64,000 nucleotides of DNA from contig QANY01003955.1 of assembly GCA_003255025.1 (NCBI GenBank), positions 124,001-188,000 on the forward strand, read 5' to 3'. This document shows, one piece after another, positions 11,066-23,403 of this stretch. The notes under the pieces are model-generated. The model was not told where the DNA came from, searched no databases, and was given only the letters and a program-made list of their open reading frames with translations. The stretch is from Datisca glomerata. Lineage: Eukaryota; Streptophyta; Magnoliopsida; Cucurbitales; Datiscaceae. Position 1 is the stretch's first letter. Each line of letters starts with the position of its first letter. A program made the position numbers and the translations under genes.

Positions 11066-12800
11066 CTACTTGCTACTCCTAGAAGAGGAAGCATAAATTG
11101 AGTTCTTGCATGTTTTCCGATTATGACCAAATTGGCAACAACGACCACACTTCACACGTCGCCTAGTTTCACATATAGAAGGAATACGTTGTTTCTTCAG
11201 TCTCCCAGTTGAACATCTCACATCTGGAGGTAGTATCTTCAATTGACCTTCATCCTGAATATGTAACATGCTCCAATTTCGTAATGGGTGAACGATGCAT
11301 TTATAGGTTGAAGCGTATTCCGTACTTGAAAAACAATCACTAAAATATGAATATGAACTCAAATTTTGATTGCAAAAGACAGCACAAGCATGAGCACATG
11401 GGATATGATCCAAATCCCACCTCCGACTAGAACACGTACAACTACTCAAGTTCAAAACATGCATGACGCCATCATGGCTAACATGAAATTAATTTATATC
11501 TGATGAACCAACTTGAAAAGCCGTAAAAATAATTTACACATAACCATTATGTTAAAATAAAATAATATAGTAACTAAATAAAATACATGACACATACCAG
11601 CATAGTTTGAGCAACTATACTCGTCCCTCAAATGTTCCTCAACCGATGGTGTAAGCTTCATTTTTTAAAAAGATGTTGCCGTTCTACGCTCGTAAAACCA
11701 TCTGAAACACATTTGATGTATAAATTCCAACAAGCGTATGATAGGAAGTTCACGTGCTTCAACTAAAACATTGTTAATACTTTCAGAGATGTTTGAGGTC
11801 AGCATGTTATACCGCGTACTAGGAAAATAAGCTCGTAAGAATGAACACGTGGAGATATCTTATCCAAACTTCGCATGTGACGCTCAAAGTCAGACATAAG
11901 ATAAGCTTTAGCACATGCATAAGAAATGGGATCGATGCTATTTGGCAACTTAAACCTAGTCTTTATATTCTGACATAAATGAAACATGCATGCTCTGTGA
12001 TGAGCATCGGGGAAAACAATACTAATGGCCATGGAAATACTAGTGTGTTGATAAGAAACAATAACTAAATCAACAACATCTCCAATGCAAGAATGCAACT
12101 TACGCATGAACCATATCCAAGAATCATCATTCTCAGAGTCAACTATAGCAAATGGTAATGGAAAAACTTGGTTGTTACCATCTAGAAAACAAACAGTTAA
12201 CAAAATATCCACATACTTCACCTTCAAAAATGTTCCATCAACTTATATCCATGGTCTACAGTGTCCCCACCCATCTAAGGACACAACATTAGATATAAAA
12301 CAATACCTGAACCTCCCAGCAGAAGTCACAACATAATCGGTAACGGAACCTAAAACAAAGAAATTAAAAGTAAAATAATAGTAACTAAACTATATGCTAT
12401 ATTTACTAAGCATAAGTAACTATGTCATACCATGATTAGTTTCATGCAATGCTGCAAAAAATGAAGGAATGGCAGCGTATGATTCTTCATGAGACCCCAA
12501 AACAGAATCCATAGCAATTTCTTTCCCCCTCAAAGCTTTATGATAACTAACATGAACACCATATTTCGCATGCATGTGGTCAACAATCTCCTTTGGACGA
12601 CTCTTTCATAAGCAACCGGCCATATAATTTTTCGTGAAACACTCGCTGATCACGATAGCACTAGCTTGTCCATGATCACTTTGTATAATATCAATGAACA
12701 AGAATGTTCACTAGTATACTTCCTAGCCATCCACAAAACACTATGCCTATACCTCGAAGCACGCAAATACAATAACAAGAGTCATCAACACATATTGCCA
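11066..12800 (-). pseudogene. MURA-type MULE transposase (frameshifted)
   Basis: The minus strand shows the usual order of a plant MULE transposase, broken over several frames. First is an N-terminal DNA-binding-like block (KEIVDHMHAKYGVHVSYHKA, about 12590-12430). Next is the transposase core (VDGTFLK, LPFAIVDSENDDSWIWFM, FPDAHHRACMFHL; 12260-11900). It is followed by YNMLTSNISESIN and a WFYERR segment (about 11810-11660), then a SWIM zinc finger (CTC...CAH, about 11440-11390) and a CCHC zinc knuckle (CGRCCQFGHNRKTC, about 11150-11100). Damage includes a stop just before VDGTF, several frameshifts, and Tyr where the second catalytic Asp is expected (VSYQHTS against the usual VSDRH.S). It should be inactive. 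Confidence 0.88.
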
Positions 12801-13274
12801 AGAAAAACAAGAAATTGCAAAGAAAAACTTAATAATTTGGAAAATCAAGAAATATAACTCACCTCGCCGGAGAAGAATAAGGAGAAAAGGCGACGGAAGC
12901 AGCTCGCCAAAGAAGAAGAACCACCAGCAGCAGTTCGCCGAAAACATAAGGCTTGTATCCGAAAACAGTATCAGCTCGAATCCCTCAGCTACAAAACAAA
13001 GATCGATACAATAGGGTCGTTCAGAAATCGTGACTTCTTCCGATGAGGAAGGAAGAAGCGCGTTACAGTAGGTTGCCAATTTTGAAAATCCACGGCTCGT
13101 TTCCATCCCACAGCTCGCCATAGAGAAGGGAAAAATAGAGAAATAATAAAATTTTAACTACTCCACCTTTCGCACGTGTAATTTTGGCCATCCCTGAAAA
13201 TTAAGAAGAAAATGGACATTTTATTAAATACACCCACCAAAAGTGATGAGAATTGCAAATTTCCCTATTATATA

Positions 13275-15000
13275 TGTAGAGGCCCAACACTTCCTAGGTC
13301 AGACATCAATTCAAAAGTCCAAATGCCATCAAATAAGTCTCTGACAGTAGCCTAGATCTTAGTGGCCCGTCTGAAAATCTTATCTCTTCTTCCTATAAAT
13401 ATACATCCACACCCAAAATAAACACATTCATATTGTAACGTGAGGCACCACATTTTTACTTTTATCTAACTAATAAAACTTGCAGGGAATGCTTCAAAGT
13501 CAAAATTTTGTTTTATGTGTAAAGAATTTATGTTTATCGGATTTCTAATTAGTTGGCTCTACAAATTCAGAAACTTTTTAAACGAAAGGTAGCTAAGTTG
13601 GGGAAAATTCACCCACCAAAACTAGATTGATTTTGTTTAAGTAGTAGCTAGAGTTGTAACTTGAATAAAATCCTTATGTGTGTTAGTGTTTAATTATCCT
13701 GATCTAGTGTTATACTTTCTTAAAACCATCATATCATACTCAATATTAAGAAACTTTGTGTTGAGATGAGATAATTTTTAAATGAGGCAACTCATGATCT
13801 ATATGCAAGTATGTTCATCATCAAACTTTGATTCTATTTTGGATTGATTTGAACTAAAATCTTTTTCCATTGAATAAATTAAGAATTATATATATTCAAA
13901 CAACTCAACATCATTGTCAAATAACATTATGCTCGTGTTTTCAACTTAATTTACCTTTTATGTTTTTTTAAGATGTTAGGCCTTCTGATCCTGGATACAT
14001 TTTTTTTATGAATACATAAGCCAGGACGCTATGGAAGTGAAAAATCTCCAGTAGGAAATCTAGTTTGGGTGTATCATTAATGACTTTCTCTTAAAATATG
14101 CATCTGTATAATTAATAATATTGCCAGCCTGTTAATTCATTAGATGTATTACTTTAAACATATTGTCAGCCTGTCTATTTAGAATGACCTAGATATAAGT
14201 TCCCTGTAACTTTTATTATCTAGTAATTATTTGTTCTCAAGGAAATTAAATAATTGCTCATTGTTTTTTTAACTATATAACTATTAACGATCCCTTTTGA
14301 CCTTTATTGGTAACTCAAAGTGCAATCTTCTCATTGTTATAAACATAGTTTAGTGGTAATCACACCTCTGAATCAATAATGGTGATATAAAGTTGATGTC
14401 TTAGTTTACAATCCTACGGGGGAAAAAAGGTGCAAATTTTATCAAAGACCATGAATACCTTCACACTAAATAAACCTACTAGAGGTGTGGCTCCAAAATG
14501 TGTCCAAAGTAGGTTAATAAAGATATGAGTTGGGACGTGAGGCACAATCTTTTTTTAGCTAATTGGTTAAATCTTAATATATTTGAAAGCAAAATTCTTA
14601 TTATTATATGTAAAGAACTATAATATTTGTTCACTTTTCTTACAAAACGTGTTTAAGGCTAAGAAGGATAAAATCACTTAAGCTAGTCTATTTGACCAGA
14701 AGTTTGTCAAGTTAACGAACGATCGAGTACTAAGAACAATGAAAGTTCGGATATGATATTCAAGATAGATAATGAAGCAAACTTTATATGGACAAACTAT
14801 CAACGGGTGAAGGTTAGTCAAAATGATATATTTTGAAGAGGGAACCTCTTTCATTTCTAAGCTAAAGAAATGGCTACCCACATAATATAATAGCTCAGAA
14901 ATTCTTTACACAATATTTTAAGAGTGTTAATTAGCTTCCAATGAATAACAATTTGTGGTTACCTATTATTTGGGATATTGGTTAATTTTCTACCATATAA
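13275..15000. other. Degenerate repeat sequence between the MULE and the ENTH pseudogene
   Basis: No coding region is recognised. About 13490-13640 resembles 870-1010 and perhaps 14570-14700; 13790-14220 resembles 6780-7330; 14220-14520 resembles 600-860. The order suggests tandem copies, about 1 kb long, of an old sequence. The 67-residue minus frame at 14678-14881 looks like chance. Confidence 0.5.
13394..13406 (+). promoter_or_regulatory. TATA-box-like motif
   Basis: ctataaatatac is followed by a C/A-rich stretch, a good match to a plant TATA box and start region. No intact gene follows within 1.5 kb, so it may be a relic promoter, or chance in AT-rich DNA. Confidence 0.25.
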
Positions 15001-15096
15001 AATGGAATTTTGAAGTTTTTATTGTCAAGTAAATCAATCGTTCCTATAAAATTGAACCTGAAATTGATCAATATTTCTTTGGGTGACTGCAAAAAA

Positions 15097-16268
15097 ATGT
15101 TGTTTGGGCAGATCAAAAGACAAGCATCTTCTTTTCTACAAGGGAAATACAAAAATGCTAGGCCTGCCTTGACTAATGTTAGTCAATCTGAATTGTGAGT
15201 TTCCTCTCCTTGAAAACATTCAATTCTTAATCCTTTTGGTTGATACAATCTTTGAAATTGTTCCCTATTGATGAATGTTGGCAGAGGAAGTAACGAACAG
15301 AGATCCACGTAGTCCGAGTCCTAAAACAATGACTAGAATAGCAGAAGCATCTTTTGATATTGGTAACTTTTGGAGAATTGTTGAAGTTCTTCACGGGAGG
15401 TAAATATACTGTTGAAGTTTATTTACCCAAATTGAAGTAAATAATCTCCATATCAATTTGTTAATTAATTTAAAAAGTTAGTTAAAGACACTATCTTTGT
15501 ATAATTTTGACAGGTTATCTAGCATTGACTGGAGGCAATGGAGACAATCCTACAAAACATTGGTCCTTCTTGTGTTCTTGCTGACTCACGGCCCTAAGGA
15601 ATTTGCTCAAGAATTTCAGTCTGATTCTGATATCATTTAAAAGCTTGGATCATTCAAACACGTTGATGAAAATGGGTACTTTCTTTTCACATACTAACTT
15701 GCTATATGTAACTTTAGACTTACTTCTTTTTGTTGATAATGTTAGGTTCCATTGGGGAGATACAATGAAGAAGAAATCAGATAAGATACTAAAATTACTG
15801 AGAGGAGATCATATATTTAAAGAAGCACGTCTAAAAGCTCTGAATATAACTAAGGAAATTTAAGGATTTGGAAGTTCAATAAGTTCTCCTTCCTCCTTCT
15901 CCTCATCATCTTCTTTCCTGTCATCGTCCAACTAATCAAGAACTTCATCATTTGCATCATATTCAACCACAACAAGTCCTACTTGGAGTGATATCCGGAG
16001 AAATCATGCTGAGGGAGGAATTCCAAATGAAAAAACTGGTCCTAACACAATATATGAAAATGAAAAAGGAACAATTCACCTATGGGATTGCCGTCCATTT
16101 GAAGAAAATGATAGTCTAATTGATTCCAAAGACGACAAACCGGAAAGTTTTGTAAGCAGAATTCGCTCGAAGCTCAGTACCATTAGCGTAAGAGGATGTA
16201 CTGTTAAAAACTCTGGGTTTAGGATAGTTTCTAGTGGTGATGATGAAGGGAATATAATTAAAAATTGA
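15097..16268 (+). pseudogene. ENTH-domain (epsin-like) gene, four exons, with in-frame stops
   Basis: ENTH domains bind phosphoinositides and help form clathrin-coated vesicles. Exon 1 (15097-15194) reads QASSFLQGKYKNARPALTNV. Exon 2 (about 15283-15399) reads EVTNRDPRSPS and FDIGNFWRIVEVLHGR. Exon 3 (15514-15675) reads IDWRQWRQSYKTLVLL and LTHGP, the ENTH signature. Exon 4 (15746-16268) reads FHWGDTMKKKSDKILKLL, then GFGSSI and a Ser-rich and acidic tail. Introns have GTGAGT, GTAAAT and GTACTT donors; the exon 2 acceptor is unclear. In-frame stops are at 15638-15640, 15861-15863 (CAA to TAA in KEI-stop-GFGS) and about 15932. Apart from these the frame holds through four exons, so inactivation seems recent. 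The tail of about 130 codons is shorter than in full epsins and shows no clear clathrin or adaptor-binding motifs. It may derive from the small ENTH/VHS-type genes of plants. Confidence 0.88.
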
Positions 16269-16418
16269 TAATTACTTCCAATTTAACACACTACTTGTCT
16301 GTAAATAATATAACTTTATGTTTAAACAATTCTTATACTGTTTATAATAGCTACGCAAATTTTTTTCTTTTGCTAATAAAGAGGGGTATGGCAGATTTTC
16401 ATGGTTTCTAATTGTAAA

Positions 16419-16648
16419 TGATTTTTCACGCTAATCAGGGATCAAATGAAAGAATATTGATGAAAATTGATTTATATGAGTATTGATGAGAGAGAGAGCG
16501 TGTGTGTGTAAGGAGCAAATGCTCTGATTTGTATTTATTTGAGTTGTATTGAATGTTTGTGTTTCATTTAATACACTCACCTTATATAAGTTTTTTACTT
16601 TACATGAATTGATTAGAATAATAATAAAAGGGAGGGGAATGATTATCA
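16419..16648 (-). mobile_element. Gypsy-1 LTR, left fragment
   Basis: From TGATTTTTCACGCTAATCAG onward this matches 28546-28800: both share gctaatcaggga, a GA/GT microsatellite, and tgtttcatttaatacac. It therefore looks like the other LTR of the minus-strand gypsy element at 23700-28545. It stops at 16648, where the copia-1 LTR begins. The remainder of this LTR is missing, apparently removed with the 3' part of copia-1. Confidence 0.7.
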
Positions 16649-18876
16649 TGTTTGGGGTTATGCCCTCAAAGCATGTGTATTGACATTTTGATATGAAATT
16701 TAATGAGTATTAAATTTTTCTTATAATTATTTTATTAAATTATTTTGAATAATTTATATAAATAAATGAAAATTTCATATTTATTAATGAGACTATGATA
16801 TTGTATTAATACGAAAGGATTAAGATAATAAATAATGAATAAAATTGTCAGCAACATATTAAAGTATATAATCTTTAATGAATGGTTACTATTACGATTC
16901 ACTAACCATTATGAATGCATGTGATCTAGATCCAGATCATTGATGTGGATAGACATCTTAGTGAATGTACTTTATAAAATGAAATTATATATCACTGGAC
17001 CGATGTGAATTAATATCTTTAGCAACGTGTCATTTATCATAAAGATTTAATACACATCAATTCGATGATCATATGTCGATTAGTCTGAATCCTGAGTATT
17101 TATGAACTCCTATACATGTCTACTAGATCTTTTGATTCACTCGTTAAAGTTTGTTTGTAAAACAAGCTAGTGATTTTCATTTTGGAGATTCAATGATATG
17201 GATGGCTGGGAACATGATCTTATAAGATTTGAAAACCAAGCTTTCCTAACGGATCCCATATTAGTTTCTTTAAGTGTTAATTTTAGAACTGAATGATTAT
17301 TGAGCTCAAATTTATAATAAGATTATAAATTAGTCATTCACTAGTGGATTAATGATACTTAAAGATCAATGATAACTAGAAGGGTAAAACGGTAATTTTG
17401 ACCAGTTCTAATCTACGAACCAATAATTGGAGAACAGAACTACATGAATTGAATATATCAATGGATTACATGAGAATACTCTGTAAATACAATCTATAAT
17501 TTCTAATAGTGCAATTCCATATTTATAGTGGAGTAGTAATGAAATTAATAAATAAGATTATTTAATTAAAGAGTTTAATTAATAATCTATTTTATTAAAA
17601 CTTAAGATTATAGGTTCATTGTCTCCAAGTCACATCTAGGGTGTGAATATTTCAGGACATGAGAAAATGACAGACTTACAAATGAATTTTTGTTATAGGG
17701 CAAGTACATAATTATGAGATAATTATGTGTGACTAATTAACTGAATTATTTATATATATTAATATAATTTTTGAAAATTATATAAATATAAATAATTATC
17801 AATTATTTTTTTAATTATCGATAAATGAGACAAAATATCTAAGTTGTGAAATTAGATAATTAAATTATTATTAGATAATAATTTTGATCAACTAAATCTC
17901 TTATTTGTGAAATAACATATAATTTAGTTGATAGGGATAATCAGATACGTTAATTTTGAATTAATCAATATCTAGATATATATCTTATTAAAATAAACAT
18001 TTAATTTACAGTAATTGTCACGTGTCGATTAATGATTGAAAATCGTAGATCATCATGGACTACTATAGTGTCACGTGGCACTACATCAGTAGGGGTGGAA
18101 CACTGTAGTGCCACACGACACTGTAGTGTGGCGTGAAACACAGTCCCGTGAGGCACTACGTTACTTCACGCCAACTGCAGTGCTGTGTGGCACTGTAGTT
18201 GGGTACCATTATAGAGTGGGTTCCACTGTATTGGACAATTTAAAATTTAATATTAATTTTTAATTATCTTTAAATATATGATACGCTATTATCTAGAATA
18301 AGATACAAATTCTATTCGAATCACCTTAGTTGATCGATAAGTTGATCAGATGATCAGTTGAACAATCATAGAATTGAGTTGTAAACATAATTGCGAAGTG
18401 TGATTTTTCTCTACGATTAATAGTTAATCAGATCTTTAAAATAATTATCATCACATTCTTTTAGATAATCGTCTCACAAAAGTCATTTTCTGTAAATATT
18501 TAGATCTCATGAATTAAAACATTTAGAGACAGAAATGGGTCTTGTAATATTCTACGTGCCCACACATGTCCTAGTGCGTTGATGATTGACTTGGAATATC
18601 TTGTTGTGAATCCCGGAGTATATTGATCGTTGAAACGATTTTATGAGACAGAGGATCGATCGGTTTTGCAAGAACGTTTGATCAAGACTACAAAAGGTTA
18701 ATGATTCATAACCTTGTATGTTATAGATTTAATATATAAATATAAAATGGATCCTGATTAACAAGAGTTTTTAGTAAAAAGTTTGTTTTTATTTAGTTAT
18801 CGTGGTGTTGCGCAAGTTTTATTTTATTAAATGATTTATTTTTATTAATTTATTTTAAACGCTTCCGTTGTGTGGG
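16649..18876 (+). repeat. Copia-1 left LTR
   Basis: It begins TGTTTGGGGTTATGCCCTC, a copia-type start, and matches the LTRs at 29177 and 35924. It is similar to 37950-38100 up to about acgcttccgttgtg (18860-18873). The usual primer-binding site (TGGTATCAGAGC) does not follow, so a small deletion probably removed it. A cluster of short inverted repeats of the type cactgtagtgccac lies at 18058-18205. Confidence 0.78.
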
Positions 18877-20823
18877 TTTTCTTGCATTATTCATATAATA
18901 TGAGATATGTATGAATGAATGAATGTTTATATTTTTTTGAATGCATGAAAAATAATATGATCATTAATTGTATGGTGATTATTGAGTTAAGTTTTGTTCT
19001 ATAAATTTTCCTTAGATGTTGTGTAAGTCGTTTTGGGGCTTAGGAATTTTTTTAACTTTATTTTGAATATTTATTGTAATTATTCTAATCGTGAGAAGAT
19101 GAAGAATGCACGAGACGAACGATGGAGAAAAAATAAAAGAAATAGGAAATCTTTTTGCATTCTGGCGCCGGCACCGGAACTCAGAGTTCCGACGCTGGCG
19201 CCGCCGATTTTTGAAAACCAGCAATGTCGCTGAAATTTACTATGCCGGTGACGTCACCAGAAAATCAGCGTCGACGACGGCAGAGGGCGGCCGGCAGTGG
19301 CAGACGGTGGCTGATGGTGGTAACTGTTGTCACATTTAGGAATGTGACAACATACCTTGATACCAACCAACCCTATCACTATAGATAACCCTATATCTAT
19401 CAATTATCCTTTTTTAAAATTTGAAATTTATCTAATTTTAAAATTAAATTATTAATTATCAATTCTATGAAAATTAGAAATTAATAGGTTGATTGATTTT
19501 GACCTAAGTTTGACCAAATTAAATAAAATATTTATTTGACTAAGCCAAAGTTAGCTATTTTAATGGGATAATTATATAAATTAATTTTAATTCAGAAAAA
19601 CAGTTTTTCCTAATTAAATAGGGTTTTGTTTAAAGTTTGAAGATTATGAAGATGCACATTAAGAGGAGAAGATAATATTTGAGAAATATGTATTCTTGAA
19701 GTCCGTTTTGTAATTTTATTTCTTTATTTCAAGGATTATAATTTAGAAACACTCAATAGTCACTCGGTCCATTATTATCTTATTTAATTGTTAAATAATT
19801 GTTTAATTATTATGTTTGATGGCATGTCTATGCATTACTCGATCACATGCCATACATAAAAATTTCACACAGCTTTATTTAATCATGCATCTGATATATA
19901 GAAATATGATTTGTTAGGATTGTCCTAATATGTTTATATGTATTGTTTTATGAAATCAATTGCATGCAAACTGTTAGATTTTAATTAGTTAAAATTTAGT
20001 AATCACATCACACTAAGGTCTATAGTAACCTTTAAGATAACCGATTTTAGTAAAAGAGTTTTATTATAGTTTGATTAATATAATTAATTAATTAATCTAA
20101 GTTCACCTTATTATGACTTAAGCAATTTAGAAAGTTAAATGAACTTAGACCAATGGGATTGACATAACTGATTATTAAATATTCATAGGGTTACTATTTT
20201 AACTAGTAATTAATTTGGAATCAATTGATTAGTTAAAAATAGAAACACATAATCCTAAAATAGTGAGTGAGAGAAGGTTGACATGTCAATGTAACCTATG
20301 GTCTCCATTATTAATACAACAGCGTGAGGTGCAGTAAGGGCCTCGAGATGGCTTTGTTTTCATCCCCCTAAGGAAGGTTTTGAGTTGTACCAATACCAAG
20401 GTTGGACTTCTTAAAAAGATAAGAGGAAGTGATGTAATTTAGTTTTGACCGACCCTATGGCTGCGTATTCTAAATGAAGTCATGGAATCTAAAATAATGG
20501 GTTACACTTACAAAGTCACAATTAAACTTTCATGTGGATAGTTGTGACTTGACAGAACAAGCGATACCTTATAGTTAAAAGAGAAAATATGAGATATTTT
20601 AAGTTTTAATTAATAAGGATGAGAATGTCTTATAGACAATTTGAAGTTAATCTTACTGACCCTAAGGCAATACATTAATCGTTGAGTTTTTTTATAATGC
20701 TTAGTAAATGTTTAATTTGAATGTTTATTATGTTGCATTCATACATCACGTTTACTTTTCGAATTCTAGATATTTATTAATTATATTGAATCTTGTATGT
20801 TTTAAATTTCAGCTATCATTATT
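18877..20823 (+). other. Copia-1 untranslated leader
   Basis: This region of about 1.9 kb between LTR and gag matches 31316-33237 of copia-2 along most of its length. It contains no conserved protein; the frames at 19012-19339 cover a GC-richer patch (gccggcaccgg) that differs between the two copies. Confidence 0.6.
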
Positions 20824-23215
20824 ATGTCTACCATGGGTAACACTATTACTGCTTTACTCGTTCTTGAGAAATTGAATATTGATAATTCCAAAGGATGGAA
20901 ATCCAACTTGAACATGTTGCTAGTTTATGAACTTAATGCTGATTTGTGAGAACCATAATTTCGTTCTTACTGAGCAATGTCCTGAGGAGCCCGCCGCTAA
21001 TGCCTCTAAGAATGTTAGGGACAGAGATGATGCTTGGATCATATCAAACAACAAGGCGGAGTGCTACATGCTTGTGAGCATGAATGATGTTCCGAGAACC
21101 AAGCATGAAAGCATAGCGACTGCCTATGAGATTATAGAATCTCTAAATGTGATGTTTGGGCATCAGTCTGATCAAAGTAGTCATGAGGGTACTAAGAGCT
21201 ATATAATGACTAAGATGAGAAAAGGTACTTCTATGCAAGAACATGTTTTGAATATGATAAACATAATGCATGGAGTAGAAGTACATGGGGCGACTAGTGA
21301 TGAGCAGACTCAAGTGAGCATTATACCTGAATGGCTCATATAAATTGTTTCTGCGTTCACGTCCAACTATGTTATGAACAAGTTGTAATTCAACATGACA
21401 CAATTGTTGAATGAACTGCATATTTTTTAGTCACGCAATCTTAGAATGACCAAGAGGGTGAGACAAATGTTGTCGAGCAAAAGGCTTTTTCCACTATTGA
21501 AAGTAACAAGAGGAAGAAAATCAATGGTAAGGGTAAAATAAAGAACAACAAAGGGAAGAACACCAAGACATCGTCAAACGCCAAGAAGAACAAGAAAGAC
21601 AGCAAGCCCAAGGGAAAATGTTTCCACTATGGGGTTGAAAGTCATTGGAAGAGAAACTGTAACAAGTATCTCTCCGAACTGAAAAAGAAAGGTAAATATG
21701 ATTTACTTGTACTTGAAGCTTATTTAGTGGAATATGATTTGTCATCCTAGATACTAGATTCAGGAGTCACTAACCATATTAGTTCTTCTTTGCAGATACT
21801 TGATTTGTCAAGGGAGTTGGCTGATGGCGAAATCGTTTTGAGAGTTGGCAGTGGTGCACTCGTGTCAGCTAAAGCATGAAGGACAATCCATTTATTTTTT
21901 GGATATGATTATTTAGTTTTGAACATTATTTAGTATATTCTTGGATTTTTCAAAAATTTGATTTCTCTTTCATTTTTACAAGAACAATTATTCGAAGTTT
22001 CTTTTATTAATAGAGTTTATTATTTCAAAGAGTGGATTCAATCTTTGTCATGTAAAAGTTATAAACGGACTATAAATGCTTAAACTGACTGAACGCGCAT
22101 TAAATAATTCTGAATTATTTAAAGTAGCAAAACCTAAAAGTAACGAATGACATAGAGTTTCTCATGATGATGATAACACATATATTTGGCATCTTAGGTT
22201 GGGACATATTAATCTAGATATGTTAAACATGTTAACAAAACATGAGACTTTGAGAGAACTAAAAGTTGGAACTCTTCCCGTTTGTGAATCTTGTGAAGAG
22301 GGTAAAATGACCAAGAGACCTGCACAGGAAAGGGCTAAAGAGCCAAGGAACCACTTGAACTAGTACATAGTGATGTATGTAGATCAATCAACGTACAAGC
22401 TAGATGTGGGTATGAGTATTTCGTCAATTTTATTGACAATTACTCAAGATATGGTTATTCTTACCTAGTGCAAAGAAAGTTTGAAACTTTTGAAAAGTTT
22501 AAAGACTTCAAAGCTAAAGTTCAAAAGCAATTAGGTAAATCATTGAAACCCCTTCGATATGATCGAGACGGTGAATACTTTGATTTAGAATTCAAAGAAT
22601 ATTTGCTGGAGTGTGGAATCTTATCCCAACTCACAACACTTGGAACACCACAACAAAATGGTGTTGCAGAGAGGAGAAATCGAACCTTATTGGACATGGT
22701 TAGTTTGTTGTTAAGCTACTCATCACTCACTTACATTTTGGGGATACGCGCTACACATGACAACTTACATTTTGAATGTAGTGCCTTCTAAGTCTGTAAG
22801 CAAGACGCCTTTGGAGTTATGGAATGACTTCAAACCCAGTTTGCGTTAATTCTATATATGGGGGTGTCCAACTCATGTTCTTAGATTCAAGACTAGAAAG
22901 TTAGACATAGGGTCTGAAGTGTGCCTATTCGTTGGCTATGGTCCAGAGACTAGAGGAGCGTATTTTTATAGTCATAACGATCAAAAGGTGTTTGTGTCGG
23001 CAAATGCAACATTCATTGAGCATGACTATATGCAAAACTACAAACCTCGAAACAAAATAACTCTCGAGGAATTAGTAATTGATGAGATCAGACCACCTTC
23101 AATTTATTTTGATAAACGACAAACCAGAGAACCCACAGTTCCTGCAAAGGAAACTCTGGTACAACGTCGTAGTGGGAGGGTTGTGAGATAACCAGTTCAC
23201 TACGAACTAGAGGCA
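20824..23215 (+). pseudogene. Copia-1 gag, protease and integrase remnant
   Basis: Gag starts with the ATG at 20824 (MSTMGNTITALLVLEKLN). The better-preserved frame 20927-21343 carries the copia gag body. A zinc knuckle (CFHYGVESHWKRNC) follows at about 21620-21660. The protease site ILDSGVTNHI is near 21750. The GAG-pre-integrase segment with HLRLGHINLDMLNML is near 22190-22230, followed by integrase. Integrase shows HSDVC, D in YDRDGEY and QNGVAERRNRTL, so all three acidic positions seem kept. The C-terminal integrase and linker frame 22919-23191 then ends abruptly. Many stops and frameshifts separate the blocks, so it is not functional. Confidence 0.83.
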
Positions 23216-23221
23216 CATGTT

Positions 23222-23403
23222 TTGGTGTCAGACAACCAGTTTGCTACCAACCAGTTCCCTTTTCTTAATTACTTAAAAAAATTTCAAGGAATTCTCAGGC
23301 AAGAGTATACTTACCTGTTTTGGCCGTTTTTACTTTCCATCCTGTTTGAGTCATCTATTTCCATGGTTTTTCCTATTTTAATTATTTTTACTTTTGAGAG
23401 TAG
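23222..23403. other. Junction zone between copia-1 and the gypsy-1 interior
   Basis: Similarity to copia-2 ends just before this interval and gypsy-1 repeats begin after it. It should contain the deletion breakpoint that removed the copia-1 3' half and the rest of the gypsy-1 left LTR. No gene is recognised. Confidence 0.4.

Larger units (their letters stand above)
7352..13265. mobile_element. Mutator-like element (MULE) with transposase and DUF1985 gene
   Basis: An identical 9-bp word TATTATATA flanks the interval at 7343-7351 and 13266-13274; a 9-bp target duplication is typical of Mutator elements. Inside are a MURA-type transposase pseudogene (minus strand, about 12800-11066) and a DUF1985 pseudogene (plus strand, 8593-10574). 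The ends share little: the left starts AGGAGAACTATAAG and the right, inverted, starts GGGAAATTTGCAATTC. This suggests a MULE with poor or absent terminal inverted repeats, a known class in plants. The duplication is AT-rich and could coincide by chance, but its position on both sides of a MULE gene pair supports the borders. Confidence 0.78.
16649..23215 (+). mobile_element. Copia-1: Ty1/copia retrotransposon lacking its 3' half
   Basis: An LTR of about 2.2 kb, a leader of about 1.9 kb and gag/protease/integrase remnants match the copia-2 element (29177 onward) in order and orientation. The match stops near 23215, shortly after the integrase-to-RT linker. Reverse transcriptase, RNase H, polypurine tract and right LTR are absent, and the next sequence belongs to the gypsy-1 element. 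It sits inside the gypsy-1 LTR. Confidence 0.82.
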
